Position numbers and translations under genes: made by a program
Notes under the pieces: generated by a model
The model's input: only the letters and a program-made list of their open reading frames with translations
What the model was told of the DNA's origin: nothing
Databases searched by the model: none
Shown here: piece by piece, positions 14,445-22,977 of the stretch
How positions within the stretch are numbered: position 1 is the stretch's first letter
Layout: every line of letters starts with the position of its first letter
Source: Obelidium mucronatum
Taxonomy: Eukaryota; Chytridiomycota; Chytridiomycetes; Chytridiales; Chytriomycetaceae
Length of the DNA stretch: 64,000 bases
Direction of reading: 5' to 3'
Assembly (NCBI GenBank): GCA_025765595.1
Contig: JAIVFH010000071.1
Location: forward strand, 115,368 to 179,367

Positions 14445-15101
14445 GTCATGAGGTAAGTAGTTGAATAAGAAGAAAGAAAGAAAGAAAACAAGGAATACTC
14501 AACAGCTTTTGATGAGGTGGCAATAATGATTGCATTCGGGATAATGAGTGCAGTTTTTGCGCGTTCTACGAGTAAAATATCTTGGATTGGAAACTCAAAC
14601 TACAAACAGAGAGATTAGATATATAAAAAAAAATAAATACAATAAAAACACAAAGCCTACCGTTGTAATGTATCCAAAAATGTTTGCATGAAAACAGAAA
14701 AAGTTTGGCGTGAGATACATTTTCCCCTGATGCAGAATATGGTCTCCTTGGTAAGCACACAAGTGTTCTGATTCACATTTTTTTTTTTTGATTTGACGAT
14801 TCAATGAGTTGGGGACTTTGAAACACACACACACACACACAGCCAACAAAGACTCTCTCTCTCCTCTCGTCGCCTCACCGACAAACAGCGGCTCGTTCAC
14901 CGGCACCGACTTGAACAGCCGGTGCACCAGCTTCTCCCACACGGCGCTGCGGGCGTCCGCCGACGGCGTCGTCGACACGATCGAGGCGCCGTCGCCGTCG
15001 GGCAGCGGCTGGCGCGGCAGCCGCGACCGCATCGCTTCGCTGTCGGCGTCGGCGTCCGCAGCGGCGGCGGCTGCAGCGGCATCGGCGATCAACTGCTCCA
15101 T
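13886..15101 (-). CDS. GRAM-domain protein with C-terminal transmembrane segment
   Basis: Four exons (14879-15101, 14661-14767, 14504-14599, 13886-14401) join in frame to about 313 residues. After an Ala/Asp-rich start comes a complete GRAM domain spread over exons 1-4: LFKSVPVNEPLFVEHLCAYQ, GKMYLTPNFFCFHANIFG, then FPIQDILLVERAKTALIIPN, then YFFTSFINRENALRNMEYL. A poly-Asn linker follows, then one transmembrane helix (IAVLSIMILSIALCMLLALG) close to the C-terminus. GRAM domains bind lipids or proteins at membranes; GRAM plus a C-terminal anchor resembles the GRAMD/Lam family of membrane-contact proteins, though no VASt sterol-transfer domain is present. Intron 3 holds a run of about 30 T. Read frame by frame it can look like two genes; the splice phases and GRAM continuity show it is one. 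Confidence 0.85.
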
Positions 15102-15209
15102 TATTGGTTTCTCAACTTTGTGTAAATTGGAAAAACTTTTTAATAATAATAATAGTAATATTTCTTTATTCATATCAAAAAAAAAACTCAACCCCATCGA
15201 CGAGGGGCG

Positions 15210-17367
15210 TCAGTCTTGGTCCTCGGTGCTTTCATCGCCAGCTGCGGCTGCCGCCGCTGCATGCGTTTCCAAATGTTCCTCCAACGCCGCCATCAGCTTC
15301 CCGTTTTCCTCCTCAGCCACCTCCCGCTCAACAACATCAATTATGGCCTCAATGGCTTTGGCTGATGCTATGGACTCGGCCACTGATCCATGCGCTGGAT
15401 CATTGTCGTCCATCAGTCGAGACTGAATGGTTTGAAGCTTCAACTTCATGGTGGATAACCTTTCTTTGGGTGACTTTTTCCCCATATCTGACGAAGAAGA
15501 TGAAACTTCGTCAGAGGTGGTGGTGGTGGCGGCGGCGGATGCAGTAGCAGCAGCAGGTGCAGGTGCAGGTGCAGAGGCAGCAGAGGCAGCCACAGGAGGA
15601 ACAGAACCAGAAGTCTCAGAATCACTCGTTTCCCCTCCAGAACTAGCAGCAATAACTACTCCAACTTTGGCAGGAGGAACAGCACTCGAGCTTCGCTTCC
15701 CTGCTCCTGGTTCTTCCGCCACTTTAGAAGCCGCCGGAGGATTCGCAGTTTTACTCCTCCCTCGCCCTGGATTCAGGAAACCACCAAACCCACCACCACC
15801 ACCACCACCACCCCCATTTAATTTCCGCTGCCGCTTCTCTTCTTCCCGTTTTTTCCGTTTCTCAATCAAGGCTTGTTCTTCCTCCGCCTCCTTCTTTAAC
15901 CGCTCCAACAATTTCGCCATTTCAGCTTCTTCCCGCTTTTGCAGCTCCATCGCCAATTCAACATCCTTATCCCGAAACTCTGGTAAAATAGCTTCTCGAA
16001 CACATAGAGGACAAGTTCGATGCGCTTTGGAAGGAGTCGATCCGCTTGCTCCAGCTCCTGCTCCTCCTCCTGGAGATGTCTTGCTGTCGGGTGATGGGTC
16101 TTGGATGATTAACCATGGATCGATACAGTCAACGTGGAAAATGTGGAGACAGGCTAGCTCGCGGATTACATCTCCTGGTTCGAAATCGCAAAAACAGATT
16201 GCACAGTTTGTGGATGCGCCGGCTGGTAAATCTGCTTCCACGGCAGGTGTTGTTGTGCTTGCAGTTGGTGCTGCTGGTGCTGGTGGTGGTGCTGTCGTGT
16301 TGATTGAAGCGGTGGGCTTAATTGATGGTGTTTTTGTTGTTGTTGATGATGCCGGTGCTGTGACTTTTGTGTTGGTGGTGGTGGTTGCGGAAGAACCGTC
16401 AGTAGGCGCAATATATACTGGTGATTTCCCTTTAGAGTCCGTACTGGAACCACGAGATTCTGGGTCGTTTGCAATTGACGTGGCCAAGATGGACGAATGC
16501 TCTTCCTTCATCTCTGCTGTGTTTACAATCGCAGTCATACGTGTACCGCCTCCTCCTCCTCCTCCTTCTTCAAGAACTTTCTCCTCGTCATCCTTTTCAC
16601 GTTGTTTTTGGTTCTCCTCTTCTTCTTCTTCGGGAGAAACAGCCATCGCAGTCTTGAACACAAACGTACGCAAAGTAGACAACTCAGCCTTGGAGAGTCC
16701 ACCCATCAGATGGGCGGCGGGTCCAGTCCCACCATTGAGTTGGGCTCTTAAATAGCGACGCCGCGCAACACACACTAGACAGGCATAGATGAAGATGGGG
16801 AGTATAGTTGTGACGTAAAAGAAAATGATTTGGGCGACAGCGACCCAATACAGTTCTGGATCGTAGGCCTTGCACAGCGGGGCGGCAAAGACCCAGTACT
16901 GGCCGATAATAAACCACAGACTGCAAAAAACCCGCGAGTTGTTACTAAAAGCAAAACAAAACACACACACACACACACGCACATGTCGAACAGCGTCATC
17001 AGACTCCACAGCGCCCACACGATGGCCACGAGTCTGCTGCGGCGCAGCTCCGGGTTGTAGTTTTCGATGTAGAACTGCAGCGGGCGCTGCGGCAGCGAGT
17101 AGACGCAGTACAGCGCCAGCTGGCCGGCGAGGTACGTGCGCACGTTCGGCTCGCAGACGCGGCCGGCGCCGGCGTCGGCGGCGAGCGCGGACGCGGGCGA
17201 AAACAGCGCCAGGAACGAGGCGTTGAGCGCGATGAAAAACACATTGCCGATCCTGAACAGTGCGAAGGGGCTTAATAAGGGGCGGCGGCCCGCTCTCGGC
17301 GCTGCACTCACACGTCAATCACAAGCGCCTGCTTCGTCATCTTGGGCGCCCGCTGTGTCGTGGCCAT
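15210..17367 (-). CDS. multi-pass membrane RING-H2 E3 ubiquitin ligase
   Basis: Three exons (17312-17367, 16983-17252, 15210-16920) give about 678 residues. The N-terminal 200 residues hold several hydrophobic helices (VIGNVFFIALNASFLALF, YLAGQLALYCVYSL, VAQIIFFYVTTILPIFIYAC). After a low-complexity linker comes a RING-H2 finger, CAICFCDFEPGD...CLHIFHVDCIDPWL...CPLC, that would recruit an E2 at the cytosolic face. About 30 residues (Gly/Ala/Ser/Pro-rich) are inserted between the sixth and seventh metal ligands, where a RING normally has 4-48. A charged coiled coil and Ala/Ser/Thr-rich tail complete it. The transmembrane-plus-RING plan recalls plant and fungal ER/Golgi ligases; the substrate is unknown. 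A 435-codon plus-strand frame opposite exon 3 is a shadow. Confidence 0.85.
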
Positions 17368-17525
17368 GTTTTGTTTTGCGTTTCTGCGGTGCGGTGCGGT
17401 AAGAGGAGAAGGTGGTGGTGATGATGTGGCCAAGATTTGCAATCAATTTACTTTTTTTAAATATTATTTCGTGCAAATGAGTGCGCAAGTGAAAAAGAAC
17501 CTAAAAGAACATGCTTTTCGCAACA

Positions 17526-18926
17526 TCAATTCCGTTTCTTGAAATCAACTTGATCAAAAGACTCTGAAAACACTTGGCCCAAATACTCAATCATTGCAGT
17601 GGCAGACGTTGCTCTCCCCTTCATATCAAACGCCCTTCGCGATGCCTTGCGCACCAACACACAGGCTGCAGCACATGCCAACGCGACAAGACCAACACTC
17701 GTAACCGTTCCATCCATGGATTCAACGTCTACGCTTTTTTCATCCACGCTTGTGGATGAAGTATACAGCCCCTGCTTGTACCCCTTCGTCCAGGACACAA
17801 AAGTTGCGATGGATCCGGCGAGTATGTCCCCTTGCCCGCCACATCTTCTTGGAGACCCAGATTCTTTTACTCCAACCCCTAATTCATCAACAAGCGTATT
17901 TTAGAGGCCAAACACCAAAAAAAAAATACAAAGAGTACTGTAGCGTACAATTGGTGCCATCTGAAATAATATCCTCAGATCCTTTACAAACAACCATGAC
18001 CCCGCCCAAACTCTTGCTCAATTTCGAAACTCGGGTTGACAAATCCGGTTCCTCCGCAATATTCTATATTATTATTATTTCTTTTGAGACAAACTCCACA
18101 CTAAAAGGGATATTTGATGTCTCTTGCCTTACCATTTGTTTACACAAACGTTCAAACTCCACATGATTCGGAGTCAAGATGCAATTCAAATATCCAGTAA
18201 CCAATTCAGGTTCTTGTTGAACCAAAAACAGTCCATCCTAAACCAGAGAAAAGAAAAAAAAAAAAAAAAAAAAACTCTTAATAATTCTTACATAATAAAT
18301 AATAGATAAAAAAATACCGCATCTATAACAAGAGCAAGTTCCATCCGTCTCGCTTCCACAATAACTCGTTTTGCTTCCTCCAACTGTTGATCTTGTCGAG
18401 ACAATCCAGGCCCTACTACTACAACGTGAACGCGCTTCAAGACATTGATTATTGATTCGAATTGATTCGGTACACTATTTTTTTTTGTTTTAAAAAAAAA
18501 AAGAGTATGTGTAAGTGTGTGAGTGTTTTGATGACTTTTTTTTTTTTTGGTTTCCATACCCCAGTACCGGATGCACAATCAATTCAGGTGAATACGACTT
18601 CAATGCAGGTGCAGCGAGTGGATGGCAAATAATATGGCATATATCAGCTCCCTACCCAAGTCGAAAAAAAGAAACGACAAGCAGGCAAGCAAACATTGCA
18701 TAAGTATTCAAGAAACACCTCTACCACTCTAAAAAAAAAAAAGAAAAACAACCGTTCGCAATGCTGCAATCCCGGCGTAATACGGCGCTCCAGTGTACTC
18801 TTCACTTCCACCGACAATCAAGATGCGCCCGCTTTGTCCCTTGTGCAAGCCTGTGGATATAATTGGGTCGTAGAGCGGTGGAATTCGAGTTCGAATTGCT
18901 GTTACAATTGAACTTGTTCGAAGCAT
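17526..18926 (-). CDS. NAXD: ATP-dependent (S)-NAD(P)H-hydrate dehydratase
   Basis: This metabolite-repair enzyme converts hydrated, damaged NADHX/NADPHX back to NADH/NADPH using ATP. It starts [20 protein letters not shown]; the first exon (18753-18926) holds [20 protein letters not shown], the family signature. The second exon (18560-18651) has [20 protein letters not shown]. Later exons carry [13 protein letters not shown] and [12 protein letters not shown], and the C-terminus has [20 protein letters not shown], the ribokinase-like catalytic loop (GQGD). There are about six exons with small introns containing long A/T runs. The start is divergent from the host gene at 19183. Confidence 0.92.
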
Positions 18927-19264
18927 TGTATTTTATTTTTAATGGAAAAAAAAGAGACCTTGTTTCCTCTTATTTCTGATGCTACGCGTTTTTTTTTTCA
19001 CAACACAACGCCCCTTTCTTTCTCCTACCGCCGAAACGCGAAACCAATCCAAAAAATAAAAAATAAAAAATAAAAAAAAATAAAAACAAAAAAAAAACAA
19101 AAATAAATAAAAAAAAACACAAAGCCGCCTGCCGCTTTATAGCAACACAAATGAACGGATTCACTCAAACTACCCACGTGAAATGGTGAAAAATCTGCAC
19201 AGCAAAAAACACTTGCAAAAAATCGACGAGAACAGTTCCCGCAAAACTCCAACCAGTGTGTTAT

Positions 19265-19290
19265 CTACAGCAACGGAGGCGGCTCAGGTC
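19265..19290 (+). repeat. left terminal inverted repeat of the alpha-kinase transposon
   Basis: A 26-bp sequence starting CTACAGCAACGG and ending GGCTCAGGTC. It is the exact reverse complement of 22589-22614 and sits directly after the TTAT target duplication. Confidence 0.93.
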
Positions 19291-19345
19291 ACAAATAAAA
19301 TCTCCAAATTAAATTTTTTTGTCCCCCCAAAAAAAGGACCAACAA

Positions 19346-20949
19346 ATGTCAGTGGAGAGTCGTCTTCTTGAGCTCAAGGCTCTAAGAGACAAAAATATTA
19401 TTGATGAATCCGATTTTAAGGAACAGAAAGCTGCCATTCTGGCACAGGCTTTTGGGAGCTCAAGCGGTACAACACAAGGTACAGAAACACTGACACTGTA
19501 AGTGTTCATGACATTATTACACCACAACAGAGACGACTCTTTTGATGGACTTTCGAAACAAATACAGACTCAAGCCAGCAAGCAACAGAGCGGAAATGAT
19601 CCAGCAGCATGTGAATGCAGCAGTGAGAACATCCAGCTCTGCTAGGGCTGGAAACCCTCCATCAAAAACCAAGATAACCTTCATATTCAAGATTCATGAT
19701 AAGAAACCTGGCCCATCTGGAATAATGGATCATGTAGGGCTTTTTATTACTTCTGACTTTCGACAATGATCCTGATGTCAAAACTACAGCTTATCCTCTT
19801 TGATTCTGATGCCACCGTCGATGAAGTAAAGCAAGCCGCTTTCAATCACTTCAAATCAGAAGCAATGAATCGAGCGGATTTGGCAAAGTATGGTGTTCCA
19901 AAGCCGGAAGCTTGTTTTCTGACGGCATTCAATGGTTACACTCAAGATTTGTCCACATTTTGAAACGCCCGAGAATTAGCTGATACATTCAAGGCGTCAA
20001 AACGTGGAGCCGAAGGCAAAATGGGTTTTGTTTTTGACGTCAGCAAGCAAGAAAGTCTCAGAACCCTGTACTCCACCTCAAAAAGGGCTCGTGAAGATGT
20101 TGTATGGGTGTCATGTCGCTCTTATGACTTAAGTGTGTGTAAATTGGACTTCGAGGAGTGTGAATTTGAGGAAAAGACCCGAAACATCTCCATTGATCCA
20201 AAATCATTGGCCAAAGGTTCCGCAAGAGTGGCACACCCCTGTCAAGTTCAAGGTAGTGTTTTTGATTTGTCATCTCTTATAATTACTGAAACAGTCAAAG
20301 GCAGGGCTATCGATCTTGTTGCCAAAATTTACAAGGATCACGGTCAAAATACGAAGTATGTCCATCAATCAGATGCACAATGCTTGTGGGTTGCAAATCA
20401 GAGCTGGGTTGCGTTCTTAGAGCATGCCCGCACATGTGCAGATCAGGGACAGTCAGGAGCAGGTGATATTCTTGAAGCCATGGATGGGGTTTCTTTCGTG
20501 GATGGGAGTGTTTATGAATTGGAGGGCAGCTACTCGTTCCCTGTCGTTTTTGTGGAGCCTTGTATCCCTGGCACTTTCACAAAGTACCAAAGCAACGCCA
20601 AGTTTGGCCAGCAAACAACAGCAGCTCAAATCATGGATTGTTTTTCGCATTATAGTTGGACTCATTCTGACAAAAAGTACATGGTTGCTGACTTGCAAGG
20701 TGATAGCTTTTGATTTCTGCTTTTATCACTCTCCTGATTAAAACAATTGCTATCATTTTAGGCAATTTAAACGCAAAAATGTTGACAGATCCCCAAATAC
20801 ACTGCGAAGAGTTCGATTTTTCGCTGGGAAACTTGGGGGCGGATGGGATCAAAGACTTCTTCAAGCAACACAAATGTGGAAGTTATTGTGACGCGCTGGA
20901 TATTCAAAATAATCGTCCAGAAGATGATGATGAAGATGAAGAAAAGTAA
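19346..20949 (+). CDS. alpha-kinase (atypical Ser/Thr kinase), transposon cargo; one in-frame TGA
   Basis: The start is MSVESRLLELKALRDKNIID, a short SHOCT-like helical segment. Two introns are inferred: a 52-bp one after GSSSGTTQ, and a 59-bp one joining GPSGIMDH to LILFDSDATVDEV. A third (20701-20761) splits the DLQG motif. The C-terminal half is a clear alpha-kinase domain: SFPVVFVEPCIPGTFTKYQS, then SHYSWTHSDKKYMVADLQGN, LTDPQIHC and FFKQHKCGSYCDALDI. The last two supply the zinc-holding His, His-x-Cys and Cys of EF2-kinase/MHCK/TRPM7 relatives. An in-frame TGA at 19961-19963 separates the N-terminal part from the kinase part, which continues in the same frame (NARELADTFKASKRG), so this copy may be recently dead. 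It lies inside the transposon. Confidence 0.8.
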
Positions 20950-20960
20950 ATTGATTTATT

Positions 20961-22527
20961 TCAAATAGCAAGAATAAAGTCCTTCATTTTATACACGGTG
21001 TCCCAGGCATTCTGAATTGTGACTTTTGGACGTCCAATACGGGTAAAAGCAACATCCAAAGCTCTTCGCGCATCCATTGGAATGAAGTCGTCTATAAACG
21101 GCTCCTGTCGCAACTGCAATATTGCATCATCAACCCACTGCATGTGGGAAACTGCAGTGCCACAGTTGATTCCCCCAAAGTGCCGTGGGCAAGAGTAGCA
21201 CAAATGAGGTGCAACGTTTGGTAGAAGACAATGTCTTTGTGTTCGTCGATTCTATGTGGTTTTAGGCAAAAAAGGACGAGATAAAGAGGCTTACATTGTG
21301 GTTGACATGTTCGGCATAAGAATCCAGCAACTCTTGAACAACCGGAATCCAAATATACAAGAATATGATCCTATTTTATTGTTAGTGATTAAAACAAGGA
21401 CATCCTATATTTCACACTTGTCCATTTCGTCCGTTTCATCAAAGAGCTCCGTTTGATTGAATCCAGCTTCCAGTATTTCCGCAAGCAGATAGCCCTTAGA
21501 ACGGAGCCATCTTGTCCAAGCTGACTCTATCTTTGTGTTTCGAGTTGATGGAACAAAGCGGTGCACAGATTCAATATTGAAGCCTGTTTCGTGAATCTCG
21601 TGGAACGCAGCCTGCATGGCTGCAACATCAACAGTTTCTGTGCCGAAATCCGATCCAGTTGACATCGGAAATACTGATAGTATAGCGACTGGAAGTAAGA
21701 TATTGGAATAATATATTGTATTCAAACAGACATACCTTTGTGATTTTTCACCGCTTCCAAATAATAAAGCAACACAATGCGTGGATCATTGTTTGAAGTT
21801 GAAACACGCAGTCATATCCATTTCCCGCTCCAAAAGTCCTTGCAACCATGAATAGCCAAAAAGTACTTTTTCAACTTGTCGTGACCATCAAAAGCCCATC
21901 TCTCGTTGGGTCCCACTGACCATGCATATCTGCGTCCAAGTTTGTGTTTCTTTCGGTCAGCAACTCCATTTGGGTCAATTTCCTTCAAGAGCATCGAGAC
22001 GTGATCCCTAAATAAACAGTATATCAACCACCGAAGACCACATTAAAAATCTCACTCTTTCGCCATAATTTGGTGCTTTTCTCGAAGAACCCGTGTCATT
22101 TCGCGATATCCAAGACGTTGGTTTTCCCCTTGCAGCTCTTCAACGATTGCACTAATCACTTTGGCTTCTTGTACATCTTCTCCAACATGCTTGTACTCCG
22201 CCGTGCTCCGTTTTAGGCCCCAAGCCGCTAGACGGCGTTTTATTGTTGCTTTACTTATTGGTTTTATGTAGTGTGTCAGTTACGCTTTGTCCGAACTCAA
22301 AAGAACATCACTTACGAAACATTGAATCCATGATAATCCTTCATGTACATAACAATTTCATCATTCGAGCGCCCTTTCCAAAAGTATGATTCAATCAGTG
22401 GCCTTAGTTCGCTGTCGGAAGGAACGGGCTTGTGTTGGTTTCCAAAAAAGGGTCTCGACGTTGTACCCACGTTTTCGAAGCTGCTGCTGTTCGCGTCAAC
22501 GCGATTGTCGAAAACGGGTGAGAGCAT
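20961..22527 (-). CDS. integrase-core transposase with N-terminal helix-turn-helix
   Basis: A multi-exon gene whose introns include ones near 22040-22015 and 21740. The N-terminal part (LRPLIESYFWKGRSNDEIVM, then FNVSKATIKRRLAAWGLKRS) is a homeodomain-like DNA-binding helix-turn-helix. The catalytic core has GRRYAWSVGPNERWAFDGHD, IHGCKDFW, VSTSNNDPRIVLLYYLEAV and DFGTETVDVAAMQAAF. The first aspartate is probably in AFDGHD and the second in SDFGTET; the glutamate is not pinned down. This is the integrase fold used by Ginger transposons and related fungal and fish integrase-core genes. The exon holding ELLDSYAEHVNHN near 21290 may contain a frameshift. The C-terminal exon (HFGGINCGTAVSHMQWVDDA) ends at 20961. 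Confidence 0.75.
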
Positions 22528-22588
22528 TGGGTGGTGACAGTTGGTGCAAGTTGTTGTATGTTGTAGAACAAAGGAAAATATTTTTTTA

Positions 22589-22614
22589 GACCTGAGCCGC
22601 CTCCGTTGCTGTAG
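22589..22614 (-). repeat. right terminal inverted repeat of the alpha-kinase transposon
   Basis: The exact inverse partner of 19265-19290, directly followed by the second TTAT copy at 22615-22618. Confidence 0.93.
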
Positions 22615-22977
22615 TTATCTGTTGATGATTTTCAAAAACTTGATACTGAAGAAACAGAAAAACTAACCGTCGGAACCAAGGAAGTGACCAAAAAAGCAAA
22701 GAAACAGAGTATTCCAGGAAACAACAACAATGCCACAACACCTGCCAACTCTGTTCAACAAGCTGGAATGAACTTGTTGGCAATTAAACCATCGTTGTCT
22801 AAAAAGATCAATTATGATGTGATTGGTTTTTTGGAGGGTGTTGTTTCTTGTTGTCCTCCGTCGGCTTGACTCTGTCAATTCCCCGCGTTCTTTTAATTTC
22901 AAACTTTAAAAAAATATCCATGAAAAGTTGAGTAAACTGGTGCCATATTTGTATTTGGGAACAGCAACGATTTTTAT

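Larger units (their letters stand above)
19265..22614. mobile_element. Ginger-like TIR transposon carrying an alpha-kinase
   Basis: A complete 3350-bp element. It has 26-bp perfect terminal inverted repeats beginning CTACAGCAACGG (19265-19290 and 22589-22614) and is flanked by a direct TTAT at 19261-19264 and 22615-22618. Its genes are an alpha-kinase (plus, starting 56 bp inside the left repeat) and an integrase-core transposase (minus, starting about 60 bp inside the right repeat). They converge with only about 11 bp between their stops, so there is no spare DNA. Integrase-type catalytic domain, TIRs and a 4-bp duplication fit the Ginger group of cut-and-paste elements. The name Ginger-like is inference. 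Confidence 0.88.
19183..22869 (+). pseudogene. small host gene interrupted by the 3350-bp transposon
   Basis: The 5' part (19183-19264, MVKNLHSKKHLQKIDENSS...) stops at a TTAT at 19261-19264. The same TTAT at 22615-22618 is followed by an open frame (VDDFQKLDTEETEKL...) that ends with TGA at 22867-22869. Ignoring the transposon and one TTAT, both halves are in the same frame and the product would be about 110 residues: basic, lysine-rich, with an Asn run and the C-terminal segment KKINYDVIGFLEGVVSCCPP. I do not recognise the family; the lysine-rich composition would suit a small nucleolar or nuclear protein. It is divergent from NAXD. The gene is presumably inactive in this copy unless another allele is intact. 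Confidence 0.75.

Noticed and set aside
15448..16755. 435-codon plus-strand frame
   Set aside because: Antisense shadow of the RING-H2 gene exon 3; no start context and no domain.
19961..19963. Selenocysteine or a reassigned TGA codon
   Set aside because: Many genes here end with TGA and no Sec-type context is visible. A single TGA in transposon cargo is better explained by decay or an unseen splice.
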